NCBI GenBank assembly: GCA_907163375.1
Contig: CAJQUW010012903.1
Coordinates: 186,001-250,000 of the forward strand
Length of the DNA stretch: 64,000 bases
Direction: 5' to 3'
DNA from: Prostheceraeus crozeri
Lineage: Eukaryota; Platyhelminthes; Polycladida; Euryleptidae
Below the pieces are notes generated by a model. That model made no database searches and was not told where the DNA came from. It saw only the letters and a list, made by a program, of their open reading frames with translations. The position numbers and the translations under genes are program-made. This document shows, piece after piece, positions 43,891 through 51,871 of this stretch; within the stretch, counting starts at the first letter, position 1, and the number at the start of each line of letters is the position of its first letter.

Positions 43891-44278
43891 AGAGAACATC
43901 TGCTTCCCGCATTTAAGAATAAAATGCATTTCAGTGTAAGGAGCTTTGTCCTCCAACTCAAACATTTGAAAGGAAACAATGTATGAAAGAACAAACAGCT
44001 GCTACTACTCTGTGAAACAATGACATTTTAATTGTACGTTAGGCGAGTTGTTTTAAATTCTTGTTAGTGCGTCAGCACATCCGTATGACGTTAAGATATC
44101 TGCCAGCTGTACTGTTTTCATTTATCTCTCTCGTCTGTCATTGTATCGTGTGCTCAGATTGTTGTGTTATTATTTCAATCAACACTTATCATCTGCTTGC
44201 TCTCATCGTTCCGCTATCTTTAATTACGTTATTCTTATATTTTGAACATAGTGATTTGTACTAATTTATCCGTCAATC
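43890..44278. other. Less AT-rich leader before the 222-residue ORF
   Basis: No conserved gene is seen. A hydrophobic open frame at 44061-44264 overlaps the presumed 5' leader of the next ORF and is probably not a gene. Composition is nearer to host DNA than to the rest of the Polinton. Confidence 0.4.
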
Positions 44279-44947
44279 ATGAGTCAAGCAGTCGTTGAAC
44301 AACAAGCCAACATAGCAACGGTTCTTCCAGAGTTCTTCAAAAATATTGCGGATTTGTTCATTCCATCGGAGAAACATTCTGAATACTTTTCGTATATAGA
44401 CCAGCAAGTGAAGAAAGCGCCTCTACTCTTCAATCCTGACGCTATACGTTCTGCTCGAAAAGCATACAAAGAGCAACATAAAATCGCAGCCAGAGCAAAG
44501 AAGGAAGCAGCACTTCCCTTCAGAATCGAAACATTTACAAAACAGTTGAAGGAAAGTGTTGTTGAACGTCATACATTCATCGAATCAGTGGAATATTTTA
44601 CAGAACCGGCGGGGGACATATCAACGACAGTGAATTCTTTGAAACAACACTTGAAATACGAAAAACAAAGCCATCTTTTGAGTGTCACATGTAAAATTTT
44701 TATTGGAAAACACGCAAATCATATATTATCCTTGTGTGAGAATAATAAAGCAGATTTCACATATCTCTTAAAACATCACAATATTAACTTTTCACGAACT
44801 GAATTGAGTTTCGCAATGAAGTTGGCAAAACTGGCAGATAAATATCAGACTCTTTGTAGAGTCTCGCTTCCTATACGACTGTTAAAAACTAATCTTTCAA
44901 TCTTGGAGCAGTGTCTTTCACAAGATGAGGGTTTTTGGAATAATTGA
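44279..44947 (+). CDS. 222-residue ORF, unknown, possible cargo
   Basis: Opens MSQAVVEQQANIATVLPEFF and continues as a soluble, mostly helical protein with basic patches (ARKAYKEQHKIAARAKKEAA), without signal peptide or membrane segment. No family is recognised. It differs from its neighbours in lower AT content and codon use, and it lies between the terminal repeat and the protease on the plus strand, an accessory position in Polintons. The outer Polinton's equivalent region is not in view. A captured cargo gene acting on the host is a plausible inference, nothing more. Confidence 0.5.
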   Translation: MSQAVVEQQANIATVLPEFFKNIADLFIPSEKHSEYFSYIDQQVKKAPLLFNPDAIRSARKAYKEQHKIAARAKKEAALPFRIETFTKQLKESVVERHTFIESVEYFTEPAGDISTTVNSLKQHLKYEKQSHLLSVTCKIFIGKHANHILSLCENNKADFTYLLKHHNINFSRTELSFAMKLAKLADKYQTLCRVSLPIRLLKTNLSILEQCLSQDEGFWNN

Positions 44948-44963
44948 TTATTCAACCCTTCTG

Positions 44964-45317
44964 TTTTAAATGCAATGTTATTTCCTCTTGCACATGTAAA
45001 TACAATAGAGTGTTTCATCCAATGAAACCTTGTCCTCGCGTGGACAGAAAACCCATTGTTTAGAAAATTTGTATCTGTCGGTTTTAAATGCAATGTTATT
45101 TCCTCTTGCACATGTAAATACAATAGAGTGTTTCATCCAATGAAACCTTGTCCTCGCGTGGACAGAAAACCCATTGTTTAGAAAATTTGTATCTGTCGGT
45201 TTTAAATGCAATGTTATTTCCTCTTGCACATGTAAATACAATAGAGTGTTTCATCCAATGAAACCTTGTCCTCGCGTGGACATAAATCTTATTGTTTAGA
45301 AAATTTGTATCTTATAT
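44964..45317 (+). repeat. 118 bp tandem repeat, three copies
   Basis: Units start ttttaaatgcaatgtta at 44964, 45082 and 45200 (exact 118-base steps) and are nearly identical. Each includes cttgcacatgtaaatacaat and ccttgtcctcgcgtggac. The last unit merges into the 24 bp repeat that follows. Confidence 0.9.
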
Positions 45318-45560
45318 GCAATGTTATTTCCTGTTTTAAATGCAATGTTATTTCCTGTTTTCAATCATTTTCATTATGTTGTTATATGCAATGTTATTTC
45401 CTGTTTTAAATGCAATGTTATTTCCTGTTTTAAATGCAATGTTATTTCCTGTTTTAAATGCAATGTTATTTCCTGTTTTAAATGCAATGTTATTTCCTGT
45501 TTTCAATCATTTTCATTATGTTGTTATATGTCGTCATTTTTCTCTCATCCAATGAAACCT
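45317..45560 (+). repeat. 24 bp tandem repeat
   Basis: Units of tgcaatgttatttcctgttt plus taaa repeat in two runs (from 45317 and from 45388), each ended by the same tcaatcattttcattatgtt stretch. Open frames here only read the repeat. Confidence 0.85.
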
Positions 45561-45700
45561 TGTCCTCGCGTGGACAAATTTACATGTATTTCAATGTATC
45601 CAAATTGAATGTATGCAAAGTGGTTGTAACCAAATTGAAATATCCATGTGTTGTTTTTAATTTCTCATTTACGGGAATATAATAGAAATATTGTATCTTC
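45561..45700. other. Spacer after the 24 bp repeats
   Basis: No gene seen. It joins the repeat block to the protease-like fragment. Confidence 0.4.
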
Positions 45701-45704
45701 TATA

Positions 45705-45880
45705 AAAATGAGAAACATCAGAGACTACCAAAAAATATACAGCAAACAAAACCACATTAAATTTCGATTTAAATGAGATTGCTAAGCAATTGGGAGAAAA
45801 GAATTTTCGCATATTGATGAGTAATGAATTACTATTGTTAAAAGATGAGCGAAACACCAACTCTATGTAGTTAAACACTA
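45705..45880 (+). pseudogene. Fossil relative of the protease gene's 5' end
   Basis: About 170 bases resemble the opening of the intact protease gene at 46148 (AAAATG start context, then similar words such as aaatttcgatttaaa and gaattttcgcatattgatgag). It is a broken, partial duplicate. Confidence 0.5.
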
Positions 45881-45940
45881 ACACAATGCAACAATGTAAC
45901 GTTTAAATTTAGATTAAATTAAATAATTTCAAAATCGAAT

Positions 45941-46110
45941 AAGTAGTAAAGAAAGACATCATTAGAGACCAGTTTTAAATCAATACCCCCCCCCAAGTAG
46001 TAAGGAAAGTCATCATTATAAAAATGTTTTAAATCAATACCCCCTTCTGACTAAGTAGTAAAGAAAGACATCATTAGAGACCAGTTTTAAATCAATACCC
46101 CCCCTTCTGA
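45941..46110 (+). repeat. 54-58 bp tandem repeat, three copies
   Basis: Units beginning aagtagtaa(a/g)gaaag start at 45941, 45995 and 46053, each ending in caatacccccc. They lie immediately upstream of the protease gene. Confidence 0.8.
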
Positions 46111-46147
46111 CTTCTAGGGGTCCCTTAAGAAATTTTTTTATTATAAA

Positions 46148-46609
46148 ATGAGCAACATAAATAAGTTTTTTAAATTATATGGAACGCAAACTACGACAAA
46201 TTTCGACCTAAAGAAAATCGCTAATCGATTAGGAATAAAGAATTTTCATGTTCTAATGAGAAACGAATTACAATTCCTAAAAAATAGGCCAACAGGAACC
46301 TTCAGTTCCCGGAACAAAGTTCCATCAATAACTGTAAATTTCATAACGAATCTTCACACTTCAGACCAAAACGGCGTACATTGGTCAGCAGGTATCTTTA
46401 GTAAAAACGGAGATAATTATTATTTTGACTCATACGGTTTGCCCCCTACAAATGAAGTAAAAGAATTACTTGGAACGGGAACATACAATACATTTCAAAT
46501 TCAAAAACCGGGAACAACTTATTGTGGACAATTATGTTTATACGTTTTGTACAAATTACAAAAAGGAGTATCATTTCTAGATATTATGTTAGAGTTAAAC
46601 AATCTATAA
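46148..46609 (+). CDS. Adenain-like cysteine protease (inner Polinton)
   Basis: 153 residues. It would mature the virion proteins. Catalytic elements of the adenovirus protease family are visible: His in GVHWSAGIF (near residue 78), Asp in YYFDSYGLPP (near 94), and Gln-x6-Cys in IQKPGTTYCGQLCLYVL (near 117 and 124), the same Gln-Cys spacing as in adenain. The N-terminus is more divergent. Two small palindromes (GGAACCTTCAGTTCC, GGAACAAAGTTCC) are read through in frame near 46297-46325. The gene points toward the integrase gene and is the one core gene on the plus strand besides the 51872 gene. Confidence 0.85.
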   Translation: MSNINKFFKLYGTQTTTNFDLKKIANRLGIKNFHVLMRNELQFLKNRPTGTFSSRNKVPSITVNFITNLHTSDQNGVHWSAGIFSKNGDNYYFDSYGLPPTNEVKELLGTGTYNTFQIQKPGTTYCGQLCLYVLYKLQKGVSFLDIMLELNNL

Positions 46610-46643
46610 CTCAAGCGAAGCTAGCTAAAGCGCCACCTAAAGG

Positions 46644-48014
46644 TTAAAGCTCTGTTTTCTGTAATTCATTTTGATAAAAACGTCCTCTGATATCCTCATT
46701 ATCTAAATCTTTAATTTCATAAGTAATCGGATAACTTTGATTTATTTTACAAATTTCAAATATTTCTTTAGTCCAATAACCAACAAAGCCCTTTTCAAAT
46801 TTATTCTTATATTTAAAAATTCTAACTCTATCTCCAATTTTAAATTTCGGCTTAAGTTTCTGCAAATTCGGATTACTCTCATTCAAATTATTATTCTCGA
46901 ATATTTTCTTTCGTACTAGATCAGGGTCGTCAGAAGCATTCTTTGGAGTTTCTTCAATACCAGAATGAACTTTATTATTGTACTCATCTACAATTCCTGG
47001 TAATATTTTTAACCATTTCTGATTTCTTTGCTCAGTAAATTTCTTGAATAATTTATTTTTTAACGTCCGATTGAATCTTTCTATCACTACGGCCTTCCCT
47101 GCATTTTCAGTTGAATAAACAGTTTCAAATAATGGTTGAACGTTTCGGTTATAAAATTCCGACCCTTTATCAACAAACAATTTTTTTGGCTTTCTCTTAC
47201 TTTCTTTAAAGATTTCTTCAAACGCATATTTAACTGATAGACCACTTTTGTTTTTTAAAGGCTTTACCCAAGCGTATCGTGTATATAAATCTATAACGGT
47301 CAATGCGTATTTGTAGTCCCTTTCATTCGGCATATGAATAAGATCAGCACTCCAAATATCATCTTTATTAAATACTTTTACTTTCAATAAATATTTAGGC
47401 CTTCTATATTCTTTATGAATTTCGGACGCGTAGGTTCGAGCGTTGCTCTCAGAGTTATTAGTTCGAGCGTTGCTCTCAGGGTTATTAGTTCGAGCGTTGC
47501 TCTCAGGGTTATTAGTTTCATTTAAACCCTGTCCGAAAAATATTTTAGCTTGTAAAGCTTTCTTAACAAATATTCTTTCAATTTTTTCTCTAAATGTAGG
47601 ATTTTGAATACTATCTAATTCTTGAATCATCTTCTTATCAGCTGTATGTCGAGAACTTAGATCATGATTTCGATAAGCTAAATCATGCCTGTAAGCTGCG
47701 GCATCTACTCTATTTATCGGTTCTTCACCTGGTTTCGGATTATTATTCTCATCTAGTCTTATATCTAATCGAGTTCCTGGACCGGTATATGAATGACCAG
47801 GAAGATGTTTTTCTTTCGAATATTTACTCCAAATAAATCCAGGAAAGTTTTCTAATGTTTTTTGTATATCACCACCGAAGTGGTATGGAACTTTGTTCTT
47901 GTCACCTCCAATATGCTGACAATTTGAGTTTTTATTTTTGTTTAATAGATAATTTAATAAATCTAAATTAGAAATTTTTAATTTAATTAAATTTTCGGAA
48001 TTTGTGGAATTCAT
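46644..48014 (-). CDS. Integrase fused to a phospholipase A2-like domain (inner Polinton)
   Basis: 456 residues. Residues about 65-125 form a viral PLA2-like domain: HSYTGPGTRLDIRL (Ca-binding loop), then DAAAYRHDLAYR with the catalytic His-Asp pair, as in parvovirus VP1. Residues about 175-198 are a linker of three near-identical repeats (NPESNART type). The retroviral-type integrase core follows, with Asp in WSADLIH (near 220), Asp in FVDKGSEF (near 281) and Glu in VIERFNRT (near 311). An SH3-like C-terminus (KIGDRVRI, GYWTKEIFEI) ends the protein. It would insert the element DNA with 6 bp duplications. PLA2 domains usually help a virion breach membranes, so fusion to the integrase is unexpected and may be cleaved by the protease. 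Confidence 0.87.
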   Translation of the reverse strand: MNSTNSENLIKLKISNLDLLNYLLNKNKNSNCQHIGGDKNKVPYHFGGDIQKTLENFPGFIWSKYSKEKHLPGHSYTGPGTRLDIRLDENNNPKPGEEPINRVDAAAYRHDLAYRNHDLSSRHTADKKMIQELDSIQNPTFREKIERIFVKKALQAKIFFGQGLNETNNPESNARTNNPESNARTNNSESNARTYASEIHKEYRRPKYLLKVKVFNKDDIWSADLIHMPNERDYKYALTVIDLYTRYAWVKPLKNKSGLSVKYAFEEIFKESKRKPKKLFVDKGSEFYNRNVQPLFETVYSTENAGKAVVIERFNRTLKNKLFKKFTEQRNQKWLKILPGIVDEYNNKVHSGIEETPKNASDDPDLVRKKIFENNNLNESNPNLQKLKPKFKIGDRVRIFKYKNKFEKGFVGYWTKEIFEICKINQSYPITYEIKDLDNEDIRGRFYQNELQKTEL

Positions 48015-48091
48015 TTTAAAAGATTAAAAAAAATTTAAAAGATAAAATAAAATAATTGTTTTACCGAATCGGAGCGAAGCTCCTCAGGTTA

Positions 48092-48577
48092 TTACCTTAT
48101 CATACTAGGACTTAGATATATTCCAGAACCATCTTTAGTTTCTTTAATTTCAATTAAATCATCAACATTGTGGAGAATATTTTTAAGAACTCGTTTTCCT
48201 TCATCAACTAATTTTAATTTACTAATAAAATTATCTACTATTCCTTCTCCCCTAGCAACTTTCTCTAACTCTCTATTATGACGTTTTTGTTCTTCTAATG
48301 CTGCCTTCTCTGATTTATTTTTATTTACTGCTTGGACAATACCAGCTGTCCCACCTGCAACACTTCCTGCTGCAGCTATGCCACCTATTATTAGTGGAAT
48401 TAATGGGAGAATCCCGCCATTCTTTTCTTCTTGTAATTGTATATTCTCTATCATTGGTTTACTTATGTAATACTTTTTTTTGTTAATCGTAATAGTTTTA
48501 GGGGTATTTTTGTCAACAATATTACGTAATTTTAATTCAACAGTTTTATTATTAATATTACTTTTCGCTTGCGACAT
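48092..48577 (-). CDS. Membrane-active small virion protein, pX-like (inner Polinton)
   Basis: 161 residues. A short N-terminal region is followed by a hydrophobic Gly/Ala-rich segment, GGILPLIPLIIGGIAAAGSV (residues about 54-80), then a basic helix KAALEEQKRHNRELEKVARG. This layout is typical of the pX- or VI-type core/membrane proteins of adintoviruses and Polintons. It lies between major capsid and integrase. The exact homology is inferred from layout. Confidence 0.6.
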   Translation of the reverse strand: MSQAKSNINNKTVELKLRNIVDKNTPKTITINKKKYYISKPMIENIQLQEEKNGGILPLIPLIIGGIAAAGSVAGGTAGIVQAVNKNKSEKAALEEQKRHNRELEKVARGEGIVDNFISKLKLVDEGKRVLKNILHNVDDLIEIKETKDGSGIYLSPSMIR

Positions 48578-48589
48578 TTTTAATAAAAA

Positions 48590-48810
48590 AATTTTAAGTT
48601 ATCAAAAATTTAAATCTATTCTAGTTATGAAAAAATTTCAAGTTACCAAAAAATTTTAATCTATTCTAGTTATTAAAAAATTTCAAGTTACTAAAAAATT
48701 TTAAGTTACCAAAAAATTTTAATCTATTCTAGTTATGAAAAATTTTAAGTTAAGAATTTTTAATCTATTCTAGTTATGAAAAAATTTTAATTAATTAAAC
48801 GACGAAGTCT
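48590..48810. repeat. AT-rich tandem repeats before the pX-like gene
   Basis: Degenerate units of aatctattctagttatgaaa and aaatttcaagttacc recur about four times between the 3' end of the capsid gene and the 5' end of the pX-like gene. The outer element has the same family from about 63820 to the window end. Confidence 0.7.
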
Positions 48811-48816
48811 TGGGCT

Positions 48817-50151
48817 TTAGCCTATTCTAGTCATCTTTCCATTAAGAATTTCAATAGAATATTTTACATCTTCTAGCAATAAACCATAAGCCATCAATGA
48901 AGTTGTGGAATCTTTCTTTTCAATATTAATTGTTACATCACAACCATTTTTAATAATATCTTCAGATTGTGCACTTAAATCGAAACAGAAAATTGGATAT
49001 AAATGTCTCCAATCTCCAGGAGTTAATTGTGGTTCAACTCCAAATTCTGTACAAAGATTTCGATAACAATCATATCCTTCCATAAATTGATTATTGGTAT
49101 CATCGAATCTTAATGGATCAATTGGATATCGGGTTTGATTTAATGAAACTTGTAAACTTCGAATTGTATTAATATGAAAAATATTATTGTTCTTATCAAA
49201 ACTTGGAGAATTATTTCTTTGAAATGTTAGTAATAAATATCTTGGAGTATTCGCAGTTCTAGTAAAATGCCAGTTAAATCTTTGTTCGGAAAAAGTTACT
49301 GAACTAGCAGTACGCTTTAGAAAATTTACTGGAATTGGTTTGTTAGTATTTAATCTTTTTGCAATAGCTGTTTCAACCTCTAAACTAGGAGTAATATGCT
49401 TAATCCACCATTCAAGTCTATCAATTTTTAAATATGCTTTTTTCCCAGTCTTACCAAAAAAGATTAATTCATTATTTGCTGTACGATGAATTATTAATTT
49501 AAATTTTAATTGATATGATATTTTATCATAATCTAAATATCCGAATAATGGAGACAATGACCAATTAACTGTCTGTTTACTTTTCTTGTTAAATTCACGT
49601 CTTTCTTTATATGCTTCATTATTTGTTTTATTTAAATGTTTTGCAATATTTTCTACATCTTTCGCAATTCCTGCTGCATCTGTTCCAGCGTGAGTTAAAT
49701 CATCAACAATTATACCATCATTAGTATCAGGAAACCAACCTTCGATTTCATACTTTTTATTATTTTCACCAATTGTTACAAATCTAAGCATTGTATCAAT
49801 TACACCTGGAGAATCACTTATTGTTTCTATATTTTGAGTTGCAACATCTAAACGCATTTGTGTAAATAATCTTGGAAAGAAATTATTCTCTAGTGCAATA
49901 TTATCGGTATCAGGTAATGGTGTTGTAAAATTAGCATCACTATATAAAGAATATTCACAGTGTAAAAATGAATCAGGTAAATATAAATAACTCTGCTGAT
50001 TATCAACTTCAAAGATTAAATCTCCTCCAGTATTTACTCTACTGGAAGATCCGGGATTCATAGCAATTCTTATATAGTCATTCTTTTTTTGATTATAACT
50101 GACGAACGGAGGATCGTCTAATCTAAATTTATTTTCGATAAGCGAAGACAT
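48817..50151 (-). CDS. Major capsid protein, double jelly-roll (inner Polinton)
   Basis: 444 residues, open. Beta-rich throughout, matching Polinton/adintovirus hexon-like proteins in length and key segments: YIRIAMNPGSSSRVNTGGDL near the N-terminus, DSFLHCEYSLY, FFPRLFTQMRLDV, NWSLSPLFGYLDY in the middle, and LEWWIKHITPS near the hinge to the second jelly roll. The C-terminal LYPIFCFDLSAQ is also typical. It would form the trimeric capsomers. Start chosen at ATG with the conserved AAAATG context. Confidence 0.85.
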   Translation of the reverse strand: MSSLIENKFRLDDPPFVSYNQKKNDYIRIAMNPGSSSRVNTGGDLIFEVDNQQSYLYLPDSFLHCEYSLYSDANFTTPLPDTDNIALENNFFPRLFTQMRLDVATQNIETISDSPGVIDTMLRFVTIGENNKKYEIEGWFPDTNDGIIVDDLTHAGTDAAGIAKDVENIAKHLNKTNNEAYKERREFNKKSKQTVNWSLSPLFGYLDYDKISYQLKFKLIIHRTANNELIFFGKTGKKAYLKIDRLEWWIKHITPSLEVETAIAKRLNTNKPIPVNFLKRTASSVTFSEQRFNWHFTRTANTPRYLLLTFQRNNSPSFDKNNNIFHINTIRSLQVSLNQTRYPIDPLRFDDTNNQFMEGYDCYRNLCTEFGVEPQLTPGDWRHLYPIFCFDLSAQSEDIIKNGCDVTINIEKKDSTTSLMAYGLLLEDVKYSIEILNGKMTRIG

Positions 50152-50244
50152 TTTTATAAAAAATAATTTGACTTTTTGTTTTTCTCACAGACAGAAAAAA
50201 ATTTTACTAAAAAAATTACTAAAAAATTTTACTAAAATATAATT

Positions 50245-50835
50245 TTAGAATTTTGCTAGCCCAGCTCCGCTACAGCTTTGCTGGTTAGACCGAAGGTTGC
50301 TACTCACGCCATTTCCTCTTATTTCTTCAATTGAACGAACCGTAGGTTCTATGGCTACGCCTGTTTTTTTATTATTTTTATTTTCATTATGTTTACTATT
50401 AGACGGAGCTCCGCTCCTCAAGGTTTCCCCAACAGCTATGTTAGCAATTTTGTTTTTTGTTTCCTCTGAAAGTTTTTTTAAATTTTTTAGTTCTTCAGAA
50501 TCATTCCTAAGTTTACGAATAGCTTCTAGTTGTTTTAATTCGTTTTGAGACTTGACAGCATTTGATATTGCACTAGCTGTACTACCTATAGCAGCTGCTC
50601 CTTTTGCAGCAGATGTAATCAAATCTTTATTATTTTTAATTAAGTTAACGATACTTCCAATACCAGAAAAGATGCCAGCCCCTTCTTTTTGGACGGCACC
50701 TGCGGTGCCTAGGAACTTTTGTGTTCCGACAGTTTCTACACTATCATAATGGTACACAGGTTTCTGAGATGGTTCATGAGCAATTTTATTATTTGATGCA
50801 AAATGTTTAAGATTGTGTTTATAAATTATAGGCAT
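50245..50835 (-). CDS. pVI-like membrane-active virion protein (inner Polinton)
   Basis: 196 residues. A charged N-terminus is followed by GAGIFSGIGSIVNLIKNNKD and an Ala/Gly-rich amphipathic stretch (residues about 50-95), then a helical charged segment and a low-complexity C-terminus ending GAGLAKF. It resembles the second small virion protein of Polintons and adenovirus protein VI in layout. Several GC-rich palindromes lie inside the frame (for example GGCACCTGCGGTGCC at about 50694-50708 and GGAGCTCCGCTCC at about 50406). Confidence 0.55.
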   Translation of the reverse strand: MPIIYKHNLKHFASNNKIAHEPSQKPVYHYDSVETVGTQKFLGTAGAVQKEGAGIFSGIGSIVNLIKNNKDLITSAAKGAAAIGSTASAISNAVKSQNELKQLEAIRKLRNDSEELKNLKKLSEETKNKIANIAVGETLRSGAPSNSKHNENKNNKKTGVAIEPTVRSIEEIRGNGVSSNLRSNQQSCSGAGLAKF

Positions 50836-50877
50836 TTTTTAGGATTAAATTTGACTTTTGGGAAAAATATCTACGTG

Positions 50878-51765
50878 TTAAGATTTACGTTTGTGAATGG
50901 ACAACAACTTCGTGATAACTTTATTAATTTTCCGTTGCATTTTATCTATTGCGTAAAGTAGCGTGTGATGTACTTTAATTTCTTTTCTATTAACTTGCAT
51001 TTTCTGCTGATTAATCTTCAATGCCGTTTTAAGAGCATTTAACTTAATTTTAAGAACATCTAATTGTCTTTTAACAGAATCTAACTGTTCTTTATTTTCT
51101 TTAGAGTTTTCTTGTAAATTTTTCTTTAATTCATTTTCTAAATTGATTTTCAGATTTTTCATTTTATCAACTTTTTCATTAAGTGAGTTTACTTCATTTA
51201 TTATTCTATTCATCTTTTTCATTTGTTGAGTAATTTTAGAACTCAATTCATCAACACTTTTTTGGAATGTAGTTTGTAACTGCTTTAAATTTTTTTTAAT
51301 TCTTTCAGGAAGTTTTTCTATTTCATCTTCTAATTGTTCTTTTAACATTTTTATCTGATGTTTATTTTTAATGACTGCAGATTTTAAATTTATAGAAAGT
51401 AATATTAAAATTTTTGATTGTTCTGAAATCTTTTTAAAAAGTTTTGCTATATCTGCTTCTAGCTCTCTATCCTTTTTATCAAGTTTTAATAATTTTTCGT
51501 TTAATGATTTGTCATTAAGTTTAAGCAACTTTAATTCGTTCATCAGTGGAACCAAAACATCGTTTATATATTTTTCCTTTAAATCATTGATTTGTGTATC
51601 AACATATTGTTTATTTGTTAACTCTGTATTTTGTTGCGGAAGAATAGAAAGATGCAATGGACCAGATAAAACGTCTCCAGTTTTCATGATATAATTTTCT
51701 ATCTCTATTTCTAATTCACGATTATTCGGGATATATGCACCTCCACCAACATTTGGTAACATCAT
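50878..51765 (-). CDS. Fiber-like coiled-coil protein (inner Polinton)
   Basis: 295 residues. The N-terminus has GDVLSGPLHLSILPQQN and TNKQYVDTQI, which match the GD(T)M(S/T)GPL...A(T)KKYVD motif of phage tail-fiber and collar proteins. From about residue 60 to 280 it is an almost unbroken heptad-type coiled coil of Leu, Ile, Lys and Glu. A trimeric shaft or spike anchored at its N-terminus is a reasonable inference. The C-terminus is basic. In the outer Polinton this gene is the target of the inner insertion. Confidence 0.7.
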   Translation of the reverse strand: MMLPNVGGGAYIPNNRELEIEIENYIMKTGDVLSGPLHLSILPQQNTELTNKQYVDTQINDLKEKYINDVLVPLMNELKLLKLNDKSLNEKLLKLDKKDRELEADIAKLFKKISEQSKILILLSINLKSAVIKNKHQIKMLKEQLEDEIEKLPERIKKNLKQLQTTFQKSVDELSSKITQQMKKMNRIINEVNSLNEKVDKMKNLKINLENELKKNLQENSKENKEQLDSVKRQLDVLKIKLNALKTALKINQQKMQVNRKEIKVHHTLLYAIDKMQRKINKVITKLLSIHKRKS

Positions 51766-51779
51766 TTTTAAAACAATAA

Positions 51780-51871
51780 AAAAGTAAAATTTTTTCTAAT
51801 AAAAATAAAAATAATAAAATTTTTTCTAATAAAAATAAAAAAATAAAATTTTTTCTAATAAAAATAAAAAA
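51780..51871. promoter_or_regulatory. Divergent promoter region between two genes
   Basis: Three near-identical copies of aattttttctaataaaaat separate the fiber-like gene (leftward) and the opposite-strand gene (rightward). It must hold both promoters. The outer element has a shorter version at about 42697-42772. Confidence 0.55.

Noticed and set aside
44845-45682. Open frames of 60-95 codons on both strands
   Set aside because: They translate the 118 bp and 24 bp repeats (for example MLFPVLNA repeated).
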